Below, piece by piece: positions 42,960 through 55,359 of a DNA stretch of 64,000 nucleotides (position 1 is the stretch's first letter; every line of letters starts with the position of its first letter). A model generated the notes under the pieces. The model saw nothing but the letters and a program-made list of their open reading frames with translations, did not search any database and was not told the origin of the DNA. The translations under genes were made by a program, and so were the position numbers. This DNA comes from Conchocele bisecta (Eukaryota > Mollusca > Bivalvia > Lucinida > Thyasiridae). The DNA lies in assembly GCA_029237695.1 (NCBI GenBank), contig CM055275.1:87532433-87596432 (forward strand). Direction: 5' to 3'.

Positions 42960-44720
42960 GCATTATCAGCAACGTATCTGGTATGTCCAAACGCATAAAT
43001 TTAAGTTCAGAGCCAGCTGGCAAAAGTTGCGATGGTTACAGCATCATTGTCCGTCAGTTGCTCGTTTCTTTTTTTTAAATCTAAAACACCCAAATTGCCG
43101 AATTCAAATACACTTCCCGGACATACATACTGAGTGGAAGTCAATTTGTAAAGCCAATGTTCTGAAATAATCCAACAGCAAAGTAATATTGATGTAATAT
43201 CCTCAATTGGTAAACATGACTATTCACAACTGTGAATCTTTCGTAATTTAGTACCGAAAAACACGAAGATAGTTTTTTTGTTCACTTCAAACCTTCACTA
43301 AAAGGGGTATTTAATTAGTATGATGTACAAACACAATACAAATAAAAACATGCAAACATCACCTGAAACTACAATTATATAATGAAATGATTTAAAAATG
43401 CAATAAGGAGTTTAACATGATAATTATTCACCCATTACGAGATATATGGAGGTGTTTTGAAACACAAATTATATACTGAAATTATTTTAAAATGCAATAA
43501 GGAGTTTAAGGTAGTAGGTCTTAGATAGATACACTCAGCTTCAATGATAATTGCTTCATAAGAGTCATGTGATATATGAATGTAACATATGTAAACATTG
43601 TCTTGTTACTATATACTATATGGTTCATTGAGTTGCCATCTCCGCCATTTGTGTATGTACAAGCCATCGTACAGTTTCACCACTTCGTGCGTTTGACACA
43701 TACAGAAAATAATATGACAGTAAACCAAATAAAATTTGGTGCAATACATAATAGACATAAATGACAACGGCAAGCTACACATATTATGCCAGCAAAATAT
43801 ACAAAAGACGATATATCTGAGCATTTCTCCCATCAATCTCAAAATAAATTGTGATGTGTAAACTTTTCAATGAGATGCACAGCCTGTGTTAGTGTACACG
43901 TTACCCACAGGTAAATCCATATTTACTCGCATAGTAGGTGCGCACACATCAGGGACCATTCACTCAGGTAACTGCTTACATGTCACTGTATTTGGTAGCT
44001 AATAACAGAGTACAGTAGTGGGTATATACGGTATGTGTTGTGTGATTGACCAGGTATCCAGAAAACATATATATTTTACAATTTGGTGTGATATAATGGA
44101 TAGGAGTCCGTTGTCCTGCATTTCCTACATGTGATTAGCTACATTATATAATAAGTTCTACCTCACATTTTAAGTTCTTTGTCAAACGGCAGAACAGGTG
44201 AAACTGGCTGATGGCTGGAACTCACAAAGATGGCCGACTTGGCCACCCCATGTTCCGTATAGGATACAGTAACGAGGCAGTATTCACATATATGTTATAC
44301 ATATATTCTATCCCATTTGCGAAGCAATTATCTTTGAATCAAACGATGATCATGTATAGAACGAGTCCTTAGCATGATAATTATTCACCCATTACATAAT
44401 TTGGCGAAACATTTTACTGAGGAAAAATAGCAATTTTATTATCTATCCAAATAATCCGGGATCGGTTACAAGCTAACATTTTACGAGATATATGGAGGTT
44501 ATTTGAATCATTTGAATATTGTAGACCCTGATCGCGCAGCACAGGTCATATTTTAATTTTCAAAACTGGGGAAAATACCAGTTATCAAACAGTGTAGACC
44601 CTGATCTGACTGTGCGGATATACAGGGAGATCTGGGTCACAGTACGTAAGAACCATAGGACAGTAAGTAACAATTACCTACTGTGGGCACACAGCCGGGC
44701 CGAAGACAATCTGTAGACTG
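42960..44720. other. No gene recognised
   Basis: Two partial direct repeats are visible: aaaatgcaataaggagttta (43396 and 43490) and atgataattattcacccatt followed by acgagatatatggagg (43420-43455 and 44375-44500). The rest is unassigned AT-rich sequence without domains. Confidence 0.4.
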
Positions 44721-45229
44721 TAAACCAGAGTCGAACCACCCGTACGGTCACTATCTCCTGTGTATAAAATGCATGGTATGAGTGGAACATCAACAATAAC
44801 CTACCGCACACAAGCATTACTGTTTACAGAATTAAAACTAAAACTAGATGGCTGTGGCCATACGCTTTACTTTCCTTCAAGAAAACATGTAGTGATTTTG
44901 TCGATTATTTATTATACAAATGGTCATATTGCAAGTGATTTTTATAATATACGTGATATATATGGACGACTGGTGCAATGACATTTGAAACTAAATAATA
45001 ATAAGACCGGTAGTTTAGATAACATATCACAACATCAGTATTATGTAATCATATTGCTAATATTTCTTTTAAACTGTATTTATAATTATTTATACAATAC
45101 AAACGCGGGAACAATTGTAGTCGGCGTACGTGGAGGCGTCTGTATGTTTCTGAATTGGGTTGAAACCGGAATATTCAAAGAAAACAAACTTATCTTGTCT
45201 GGCGACCACCATCAGATATACATGAACTT

Positions 45230-45305
45230 ACAAATTGAGGATCGAACCCGGGGCGCATGTGTGCGCTCTTTACTAATTGTGCTGAACGTTCCTGTTCAGA
45301 TTACG
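45230..45305 (-). repeat. tRNA-like SINE head, degenerate
   Basis: On the minus strand, cagcacaattagtaaagagc gcac resembles a D-arm/A-box region and gggttcgatcctc gives a good B-box. The anticodon arm is too short for a functional tRNA. Confidence 0.45.
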
Positions 45306-46239
45306 TGAAAGTGTGCCCGGAAAACGTTAATTTTATTAAAGAAAATGTAAACAGTTGGCTCATGAACTGGAACACGTATTCTGGATAAATTAATTTAATT
45401 TAATTTCCTGTTTCGCCTGTCGAATGTTTCGAAAATCAACATAAAAATACAATTTGGAAATTTTCAGAAAAATAAGCTTATCATAGGTGTCGCTTTATGG
45501 TAGTGCCAAATATACGCGGCTCCTGGCATATGGTATCATGGTGACTCTGGGCCAACCATGTTTTAGTATTTAGTGTCTTGGTATTGTACCACATGCATAT
45601 TTACTGCGAACATAATTGTAGCCACCAGGGACGTAGCCTACTGATTTGTATCTGTATTTGATACCACTTACGTGTACATTGTCACGTAATTTTTAGCGAC
45701 TGTCAAAAATATCACATTGAATCAGCCGTATGATAACAATGTAAATATTCTTTGAAATGACCACTGGTAAATATGGTTATATGAATATATAGCAATTTTA
45801 CTAGTATATTTGCAATCATTGCATACACCGCATGATACTACACAGGTGCACAGGTGTCCAATATTTACACATTTAAGAAGTCCGACTTTGTCAGATCGTT
45901 GTTAATTTACTTACTACATTGTACTGCGTGCTTTCAATTTTATGAAAGGGCCGTTCTAGTGTAAATAATAGAAAGCAAATACACATACATTCCAGATTTG
46001 AAGATTAAACGCATCTAAATGCTGAAATACAAAACAACTAAATTGCACATTTCTTTTTCAAATTAATTATTCCCGACGAGAGGATATACTGCCGGTATTT
46101 GTATCGGGACATGTAACAATTATACAACCATGTATGCTACATTCCCACATAGTAAAGTTGGTAAATGCGAACATAAAATGTGAAGACAATTACCTGGCCT
46201 CCTCAATAATACTGTAATAAAGCACATTTTCTCACCCTC

Positions 46240-46440
46240 AAACTTGCTGAGAATGCAGGAAATGTCCTTTCACGCCCCTTAAATTTCAAAAATTTCCGGG
46301 GGAGCATGACCCCAACCCCTTAGCAACATTGGGCCCTTTGGGCACTCAAGACTGGGCCCTGAGAATGCAGGAAATGGCGTTTTAGAATGCAGGAAATTGC
46401 GTTTCACGACTTTCAGATTTCAAAAATTTACGAGGGAGCA
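46240..46440. mobile_element. G-rich MITE family fragment
   Basis: Two partial copies of tgagaatgcaggaaat and gggggagcatgacccc-type sequence match 42580-42690. Confidence 0.5.
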
Positions 46441-46752
46441 TGGCGACACATGATGAATCTATTATGGCGATGGTGGCAAATTACGAAGCCGCAGGTCGGC
46501 TAATATGATCATGGTTTTATTGTGTTCAATGTTTGATAGTATACATACATGTACTAACACTTGTAGATACATTTATATAATACAGCAAGCACCGTCAATC
46601 AGTTTATGAACACTCATTTCTACTGTAGGCTGCTGAGTTTCATTGTACAAACGTCGCCGTTTCAATAACGTCATTTTCTCGAAAAAGCGGCCCAATTATA
46701 TAGATCTATTTTTAGTAGCGGTTGACGTCGTACAATATTTTGAGAAGAATAT

Positions 46753-46865
46753 ATAGAATAGTAGGTTAGTACCGTGAATGGGAAAACATATATGACAAGG
46801 CTTAGGCTCGCCCATCCCGTTTCCGAGATATTTTCCCCATTCACGGCACTAACCTACTATTCTAT
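46753..46865. repeat. Palindrome with 34-bp arms
   Basis: atagaatagtaggttagtac cgtgaatgggaaaa pairs with ttttccccattcacggcact aacctactattctat with one mismatch and one indel. The loop of about 44 bases contains cttaggctcgccca. Confidence 0.85.
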
Positions 46866-47283
46866 TTATCCTGTCAACAAAACTAATGGCTTTAAAATGA
46901 AACAAAATAATCCCAGCCACCTCACATATTCATACGCAGTGATTAGGTCGTATTTACAGGATACAAATTTGTTTCACGGCACCGTGTTTCACGGCACATA
47001 CGCACTGTGTTGACGGGATAAACGTTTATATACCCCAACTATTGCTCCATGAAGCATAATAAAGGGGGTTGAATAAATGCTGTTTATATCTGAAGTAACC
47101 TGATATACATGCGGCCTCTGATTGGTCAGTCTCAACAGTAAATTCAAGATGGCGGCGAATTTTAAAATCGAAATCGCTGTCTGTTCAGTTGAATTTTGTC
47201 CATACACTGTACAGTATATGCGACGTAACCAACGAAATGGGTATGTCCATTACGAGTGCAATGCTTATTATGACAACTGTGTA

Positions 47284-47906
47284 CAGCGGTCATACCAGTT
47301 ATCCGGACAATCAGTTTATCGGACAAATGAAAATACCTGTTAATTAAGGCATTCTTTTGATCCGATATTGCAACGAATACATGTAAGTCAGGCAGCTGCT
47401 TGCTGTTTCCATACCAGTGTGAAGAATATGTCGTCAAGGAAAACATTTTAGTAAAATTTGCTGAAAAAAATCCCCAACTCTGTCCACAAGTTGTTTACAA
47501 CATCAAAAATCGAGTGCGCCATTACATCATTACTGAGTTGTACTATAAATATGGTGTTTTCCAAAAAGCGAAGGGTGACTGATTTTTCTGCGGAACTACA
47601 CAATGATGTTTACACTGGTTTACAGGCGATAAACTTATGATTTCAATGTGAGAATATAAGTTATAAGACGATTATACTTTTGTCCGGATAACTGATGTTA
47701 ATTTTGGGGCAATCTTACGACTGATGCTGACCCAATTTTAAGTGAGAAAGATGGCACATTTTGCTAAATAGTTTACATGCGTTGAGAGAGCAAAACCCGA
47801 CAATTCTTTTGTGAAAAGTTCATGCCCGTAGCCATGGTAGCTGCTATTTTAAGAAAAATATCTTTAAAAAACTGCCATTTTTGTCCGATAATATGGAGGA
47901 TCCCTG
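47284..47906. mobile_element. Pogo-type MITE flanked by TA, second copy
   Basis: It starts cagcggtcataccagttatc cggacaatcag after TA and ends tgtccgataatatggaggat ccctg before TA. It is the inverse of 31551-32214. Its right half and 3' flank recur at about 50670-51165. Confidence 0.85.
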
Positions 47907-48201
47907 TAATCTAATACCAGCCAATATTGAAGCTCATCGTAAATAAATCGGAGATTTAATCCAAGGGCGGATTCATGTAGGGAAAACCCCGGTGCGTGCC
48001 CCCCCCCCCCCCCCCCCGCCTCCCCCCGCCTCTCCCCCTAAAATTTGAAACTTCACTTCGGAACTGCAGAAAAGAATTAATACTATTTAATGGGACCATT
48101 TAAGTTGTTTCTTTCTTCCTTTCCTTCAATACCACTTCGATAGAAGGACCAGTCGTACTGTTTGCAATTTATCAAAAGATCGTCTTACTATTTCATACAG
48201 C

Positions 48202-49361
48202 ATGGGAAACAAGAGAAAATAGTATGAAAACAGTCAGCTGGGATTGGCAATTTCAGCTGTACGGCAAAAGAAAATGAAAATAAGAACAGCAGCCAACGAG
48301 TTCGGAATCCCAAAGTCCACGTTATACGACCACTTAAAGGGGAATTTGAAGGGGGGCAGACCAGGCCCATCTGCAATACTCACAACGGAAGAAGAGGCTG
48401 GCCTGGTTAATTATTTGCTTTACATGGCAAATCAAGGTTTCCCGCTAACACGTGATATGACTAGATGTTTCGTGAGGGACATCATTAAAACGTCAGGTAT
48501 GTATTTTAAGTATGTTATCTACATATCGTGACGTTACGTGAATGTACGGGCGGCTCGGGACAGACGTGATGGTGATATAATACATTGTTTACTGTAAAAT
48601 CACTTACCTTATAAATTACAGTAAGCATAACATTGTAGAATACATTGTGAAGCCACGAGCATCTTGATTCGTGACATCACAAATACATGAATACTATTGT
48701 TTTTATTTTAAGGCAGAGAAACCGCTATCAATATGACGACGGGGCCCTCTGATGGCTGGTTTCAGCGATTTACTAAACGCCACCCGGAGATGTCGTCAAG
48801 AAAACCTGAACATCTGGACAAGGCCAGGGCTAACATGTCCACGCATGAAGTGGTCGGCCAGTATTTCCACTTGTTGTCCGAGACTCTCGAAACCCACTCA
48901 GGTAACCTGTGATGTTGAAACATTAATAAACCTTGACCAATCGAAGCCCTTGTCTATGCCAATGAAACTGGACATCGATGAGCTATATAGTATTGTATTA
49001 TACTTATCGGTTATGTTTAGATATTGAGCACGTTACACGATTCTGCCAGATTCTGCCAGATTCTCAGGGTATACACTGGTGACAAAATCAGCAAGCCCAT
49101 TTTTGCCGTGGAATGTCACATATCTGAACATTGAAATGCATCCAACTAATTGCAACATATTTATACACGTATACATATATATTGCAGATCTTCAATTGCG
49201 ATGAGACGGGGTTCAGTGGCAAAGAAATGCCGAGAGCCAAGGTATTCGGGCCAAAGAGGCAACACGTGTTCCAACGAAAAACGGCCACTAGTGATCACAT
49301 AACTGCACATTTATGTGTGGGTGCCGATGAACGGTTTTTGCCGTCCTTCGTAATTTATCAG
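48202..49361 (+). pseudogene. Pogo/Tigger-type transposase, exons 1-3, copy 1
   Basis: Exon 1 (48202-48496) encodes the N-terminal helix-turn-helix: AISAVRQKKMKIRTAANEFG, IPKSTLYDHLKG, then GPSAILTTEEEAGLVNYL. Exon 2 (48713-48901) continues as GWFQRFTKRHPEMSSRKPEH, a CENP-B-like DNA-binding region. The exon 1 to 2 junction uses GTATGT and TTTTAAG and restores one Gly codon in frame. Exon 3 (49188-49361) begins the DDE nuclease domain with IFNCDETGF (first catalytic Asp) and ends ERFLPSFVIYQ at a GTAAAT donor. Codon 7 after the ATG is TAG (48220-48222). The exon 2 to 3 phases do not match, and the second and third catalytic acids were not found downstream, so the copy is dead or incomplete. 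Confidence 0.8.
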
Positions 49362-51165
49362 GTAAATATCATTTAATCATTAGAACTCACTGGCGTATCG
49401 TCCATATGGATAACTCCAATGGTTGCTGGAGCGTGTTGTAAGCTGACACAGGTGCAATCAAACCGCACTTAAGCTTGCAATGTATCTTTTTCTGGTAGTC
49501 GTGTTTGGATCACGGATCACGGATCACTTGACTTTGTCTCCTTAATTTTCACTTTATTTTATCTAACATAATGGAAAGATAACTCTGAATTGAATCACAT
49601 CAAAAGTGGAACCATATATTATCAAATACATACATGTTAGTCTGTATCTTTTCATGACTGTATCCGGAAGAATGAAATTCATTCATTAATATTGACCTAT
49701 GTAATAAATACACCAATTGCGTTAGATTATGTTTTTGTTTTTACTTCTTACTGTAAAGCGCCCATATGCCTACGTGGATTCGTAATAAGATGAAGCTACT
49801 GAAATGTACTGGTAGAAGTGTACACTACCCACAGTATATGGAGACTCGGTCATATCGTTAATGATGATGGATCATATGACACGTGTTTAAATACACCATA
49901 AAATGTGGCTGTGACAGAAGACATGGAGCTTATGAGGTGTTTGATCAATCTACATCAGTTACCACACTTGTGTAGCTTGCTATTTTGATCTGTGCTGGCT
50001 GCCAGTGGCATAATGCTGATCGATGTTTCATTGACAGAATGGCAACCAGTGTATACCATGATCAGACTGCGCGGATGCACTGCTCACATAACACATTAAG
50101 CCCCCTGTCAAAAGGGACAACCACAACTATGTCCTCATAGTAAAATGTGTACACATGGGCATTATCCTAACAAAATTGTTGTCATTTTAATTTTATCCCC
50201 CCACCCCAAAAAAAAAGAAAAAGAAAATGGAATGGAATATGTTTATTCCCAGACAAAATCTGTTCACCATGAAATAATATTCAGCCCAGTCCATTTGATA
50301 ATCAGGAAGTATTTTGGTCTAAAAATATGAAAAGTTACTTCCAATAACGTAGGTATTGATGAAACGGTGCAATATTACGATCCATATAGAGGCTGTAGAG
50401 TTAACATGCAAACAAGATGACAAGATGAAAAACTACATAATATATCTGCAACTTGATCATACATCACTTAGTAACACCTACTACCTATCCAATACCAATT
50501 AATATACCTCATATATACATACAATGAAATTATACAAAACCACTTACATTTGTAATTCGTGTGTAAAATCGACAGGTGCGAAAACACCAGTGTACGAAAC
50601 GATCAGAATTTCCTTTATGGGCCTCATTACCACGGATTTTCTACCAAATTATGACGAGCTCAAATTACGTCATTGCAGAGTTGTTCTATAAATACAATAC
50701 ATTCTATAAATACGATGTTTTCCAAGAAGCGAATGGTGATTGTTTTTTTCTGCAGAACTACACAATGCTGTTTACACTGGTTTTCAGGCGATAAACTTAT
50801 GATTTAAAGGTGAGAATACAAGTTATAAGACGGTTATACATTTGTCCGGATAATTGATTGTCGATGTGAATTTTGGGGCAATCTTACGACTGATGATTTG
50901 ACCCAATTTTAAATGAGAAAGATGGCACAGTTTGGTAAATAGTTTGCATGCGTTGAGAAAGCAAGAACCGACGATTGTTCTGTGAAAATTGTATGCCCGT
51001 AGCTGTTATTTTAAGAAAAATATCTTTAAAAAAATGCCATTTTTGTCCGATGAAATGGAGGATCCCTGTAGTCTAATAACAGCCAATATTGAAGCTCATA
51101 GTAAATAAATCGGAGATTTAATCCACGGGCGGATTCACGTAGTGGAAAACCCGGTGCGTGCCCCG
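48500..51165 (+). repeat. Tandem segmental duplication, unit 1
   Basis: From gtatgttatctacatatcgt the sequence is repeated almost base for base from about 51168, at an offset of about 2662-2666 bases. The unit includes transposase exons 2-3, a long non-coding part, the right end of a pogo element (50670-51067), its flank and a stub of hAT-type MITE. Confidence 0.85.
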
Positions 51166-51167
51166 TG

Positions 51168-53480
51168 TATAAGTATGTTATCTACATATCGTGACGTTAC
51201 GTGAATGTACGGGCGGCTCGGGACAGACGTGATGGTGATATAATACATTGTTTACTGTTAAAATCACTTACCTTATAAATTACAGTAAGCATAACATTGT
51301 AGAATACATTGTGAAGCCACGAGCATCTTGATTCGTGACATCACAAATACATGATACTATTGTTTTTATTTTAAGGCAGAGAAACCGCTATCAATATGAC
51401 GACGGGGCCCTCTGATGGCTGGTTTCAGCGATTTACTAAACGCCACCCGGAGATGTCGTCAAGAAAACCTGAACATCTGGACAAGGCCAGGGCTAACATG
51501 TCCACGCATGAAGTAGTCGGCCAGTATTTCCACTTGTTGTCCGAGACTCTCGAAACCCACTCAGGTAACCTGTGATGTTGAAACATTAATAAACCTTGAC
51601 CAATCGAAGCCCTTGTCTATGCCAATGAAACTGGACATCGATGAGCTATATAGTATTGTATTATACTTATCGGTTATGTTTAGATATTGAGCACGTTACA
51701 CGATTCTGCCAGATTCTGCCAGATTCTCAGGGTATACACTGGTGACAAAATCAGCAAGCCCATTTTTGCCGTGGAATGTCACATATCTGAACATTGAAAT
51801 GCATCCAACTAATTGCAACATATTTATACACGTATACATATATATGCAGATCTTCAATTGCGATGAGACGGGGTTCAGGATGCAAAGAAATGCCGAGAGA
51901 GCCAAGGTATTCGGGCCCAAGGGGCAACACGTGTTCCAACGAAAAACGGCCACTAGTGATCACATAACTGCACATTTATGTGTGGGTGCCGGTGAACGGT
52001 TTTTGCCGTCCTTCGTAATTTATCAGGTAAATATCATTTAATCATTAGAACTCACTGGCGTATCGTCCATATGGATAACTCCAATGGTTGCTGGAGCGTG
52101 TTGTAAGCTGACACAGGTGCAATCAAACCGCACTTAAGCTTGCAATGTATCTTTTTCTGGTAGTCGTGTTTGGATCACGGATCACGGATCACTTGACTTT
52201 GTCTCCTTAATTTTCACTTTATTTTATCTAACATAATGGAAAGATAACTCTGAATTGAATCACATCAAAAGTGGAACCATATATTATCAAATACATACAT
52301 GTTAGTCTGTATCTTTTCATGAATGTATCCGGAAGAATGAAATTCATTCATTAATATTGACCTATGTAATAAATACACCAATTGCGTTAGATTATGTTTT
52401 TGTTTTTACTTCTTACTGTAAAGCGCCCATATGCCTACGTGGATTCGTATAAGATGAAGCTACTGAAATGTACTGGTAGAAGTACACTACCCACAGTATA
52501 TGGAGACTCGGTCATATCGTTAATGATGATGGATCATATGACACGTGTTTAAATACACCATAAAATGTGGCTGTGACAGAAGACATGGAGCTTATGAGGT
52601 GTTTGATCAATCTACATCAGTTACCACACTTGTGTAGCTTGCTATTTTGATCTGTGCTGGCTGCCAGTGGCATAATGCTGATCGATGTTTCATTGACAGA
52701 ATGGCAACCAGTGTATACCATGATCAGACTGCGCGGATGCACTGCTCATATAACACATTAAGCCCCCTGTCAAAAGGGACAACCACAACCACAACTATGT
52801 CCTCATAGTAAAATGTGTACACATGTACATTATCCTAACAAAATTGTTGTCATTTTAATTTTATCCCCCCACCCCCCAAAAAAAGAAAAAGAAAATGGAA
52901 TGGAATATGTTTATTCCCAGACAAAATCTGTTCACCATGAAATAATATTCAGCCCAGTCCATTTGATAATCAGGAAGTATTTTGGTCTAAAAATATGAAA
53001 AATTACTTCCAATAACGTAGGTATTGATGAAACGGTGCAATATTACGATCCATATAGAGGCTGTAGAGTTAACATGCAAACAAGATGACAAGATGAAAAA
53101 CTACATAATATATCTGCAACTTGATCATACATCACTTAGTAACACCTACTACCTATCCAATACCAATTAATATACCTCATATATACATACATGTAATTAT
53201 ACAAAACCACTTACATTTGTAATTCGTGTGTAAAATCGACAGGTGCGAAAACACCAGTGTACGAAACGATCAGAATTTCCTTTATGGGCCTCATTACCAC
53301 GGATTTTTCTACCAAATTATGACGAGCTCAAATTACGTCATTGCAGAGTTGTTCTATAAATACAATACATTCTATAAATACGATGTTTTCCAAGAAGCGA
53401 ATGGTGATTGTTTTTTTCTGCAGAACTACACAATGCTGTTTACACTGGTTTTCAGGCGATAAACTTATGATTTAAAATGG
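51168..53480 (+). repeat. Tandem segmental duplication, unit 2
   Basis: It matches unit 1 with over 95 percent identity by eye, lacks exon 1 (the join ccccgtgtataagtatg lies at about 51162-51178) and lacks about 240 bp of the pogo right end (present at 50812-51053, absent after 53470). A third start of the same flank (ggaggatccctgtagtctaa) follows at 53478. Confidence 0.85.
51376..52026 (+). pseudogene. Pogo/Tigger-type transposase, exons 2-3, copy 2
   Basis: Exon 2 (51376-51564) is nearly identical to 48713-48901. Exon 3 (51850-52026) again starts IFNCDETGF but differs by short indels (MQRNAERAKVFGPKGQHV in place of GKEMPRAKVFGPKRQHV). Exon 1 is missing because of the duplication breakpoint. 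Confidence 0.8.
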
Positions 53481-53544
53481 AGGATCCCTGTAGTCTAATA
53501 ACAGCCAATATTGAAGCTCATAGTAAATAAATTGGAGATTTAAT

Positions 53545-53850
53545 CCACGGGCGGATTCACGTAGTGGAAAACCCGGTGCGTGCCCCCCCCCCCCCCCACC
53601 CCCCCCCCCCCCCCCCCCTAAAATGTCGGCGAGTAAAGATATTGTTGCTCTAAAATGTGCGTCATAACGCTACAAAATGGGGTGTACATATCAAAAACGT
53701 TCCGGAGGGCATACCGCCAGACCCACCTAGCGGTCTTCCCAGCTCCACTTGGTCGACGAACAAACGGTGCTAGTTCGAAAATATAGTAAACTATTTCAAT
53801 TAAGAAGTCCCGTCCCCCCCTTACCTGAAATCCTGGATCCGCCCCTTTAA
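53545..53850. mobile_element. hAT-type MITE, copy 2
   Basis: gggcggattcacgtagtgga aaacccggtgcgtg, C-runs, cggcgagtaaagatattgtt, accgccagacccacctagcg to cctgaaatcctggatccgcc cctttaat. It aligns along its full length with 33585-33858. Confidence 0.7.
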
Positions 53851-54008
53851 TCAGATACAATACCGAATCTACCTAGCGTGGACGCCGCCATTTTGCTTTG
53901 AATGACGTCGCTAGATTTGTGATGTATGGCGAGGGAATGACGTCAACTCATGACGTCACGCACGTTCGAACGATTAAGCTTGGTATACGGTATAAATTAA
54001 ATACATGA

Positions 54009-54133
54009 TTAGTGCCGTCGAATATAAAATATATTCGGTTTCGCCCCGACAACTTTACAGGGGATCGCTAAAGCTCGCCCCAATAAAGTTGTCTAAGGCT
54101 CAACCGAATATATTTTATATTCGACGGCACTAA
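54009..54133. repeat. Palindrome with perfect 32-bp arms
   Basis: ttagtgccgtcgaatataaa atatattcggtt (54009-54040) is exactly inverted at 54102-54133. An inner pair (gacaacttta with taaagttgtc) extends the fold, and the centre reads gggatcgctaaagctcgccc. Confidence 0.95.
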
Positions 54134-55132
54134 CCCACAGGGCTACTAAAATAATGCCATTGTATTCAATCTGTATAGATATACTACATGAATTCAAGTG
54201 GGTGGGGGATATTCAACATTGCCTGTGCACTAACCATGTAGGCCGTCAGCCAGAAATGGAAACCCTCCCCTCCCCCTGTGGGATTTTTGCAGACATATTT
54301 TCTTCTGAAACTACAGTCAATTACGAGTTATATGCCGTATGTCTGCGCTCTGTAACCCGCTGAATGAATGCTTGGCACCATTTTGAAGTATACCACCCTC
54401 GGACTTTTCGCAATTGTGAAAAAATCACATTTTTCTTTGAAATCGACTGTTTTTTATCATTACAAACAACTGATATGGCAGTTTTGTATGTTTTCTGATG
54501 TGTGCATAACTATACAATGGAATAATATTCAATTAAATAATATCTGCTAATTCAGATGAAGAATTTTGTACGTTTTGTTACCCCACCCACTGCATTTCAA
54601 GGCAAACCACCTACCTTAAAAACTCCATAAAAGTATGGTATTTTTGTATTTTCTTCGTGGCAATGGTACCTAGTAGTGTTCATTAGACATATTAATTGCA
54701 TATTTTGTTTTATGCCGAATATCTAATGTCTGCAGTCTATGATACAATGTTAAAAACAAACTATTTTTCACCATTCCCCACCCACACATTTTACAATGGG
54801 AATTTTACATGTCCGCTTCGCATTTTCTTAGTGATGGTAACAACTACGCTATATGTCTCATTATGCAAATCTCTCTCGGTATCTATTAATTGTATCAATG
54901 ATTATTGTACTTACTAGTGTTTGCAATATATAGTGAATGCCCATATTCTGATTACATAATGTCTACAGCAGATGATGCAATGTTAAAACAAAGTAGGTTT
55001 AACTATATATTCCACACCCACTGAATTTACAATGATCATGTTAAATGTAATATTTTTTTTTACTTTGTACGCTGCCAAATACTTTTGAAAGGTTCATATG
55101 AACGTGTAACTACTAACACCTGTATATGTGGA

Positions 55133-55346
55133 TGTGACTGGAGAAATGGGGCTTATGGGTTTTGTGACCAGTGTAGATCCCGATCAGCCTGTGTATGTGC
55201 ACAGTCTGTTCAGGATATGTACTGTTCGCCATTCCATCAGTGAAACACCCATCATGCTTCTAACAAGCATAATATGTCGCTATCAGGGAACAGGTGTGTG
55301 CTATTTGATCACGCAAATCCCGTGAGCCCCATTTCTCCAGTCACAG
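55133..55346. mobile_element. MITE family M1, copy 3
   Basis: gactggagaaatggggctta tgggttttgtgaccagtg is inverted as cgtgagccccatttctccag tcacag, with the right TIR shortened by changes (gatcacgcaaatcccg). The interior matches 7690-7830. Confidence 0.75.
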
Positions 55347-55359
55347 CTACATATTAGTT

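Larger units (their letters stand above)
44850..46700. mobile_element. Inverse copy of the 4.9-kb TIR element
   Basis: Blocks matching 32620-37140 in reverse order and orientation are: 44870-44920 (ccttcaagaaaacatgtagt), 44960-44990 (atggacgactggtgcaatga), 45400-45460 (cctgtttcgcctgtcgaatg), 45500-45560, 45620-45740 (gacgtagcctactgatttgt), 45940-45960 (agggccgttctagtg), 46065-46140 (attcccgacgagaggatata), 46465-46500 (tattatggcgatggtggcaa) and 46630-46690 (ttgtacaaacgtcgccgttt). Confidence 0.7.

Noticed and set aside
44985..45308. 107-codon plus-strand frame
   Set aside because: It overlaps the inverse transposon copy and a SINE-like head, and the translated sequence has no recognisable domain.
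48500..53480. Two independent pogo transposase insertions
   Set aside because: The non-coding flanks and downstream sequence are duplicated together with the exons, so it is one insertion later duplicated in tandem.
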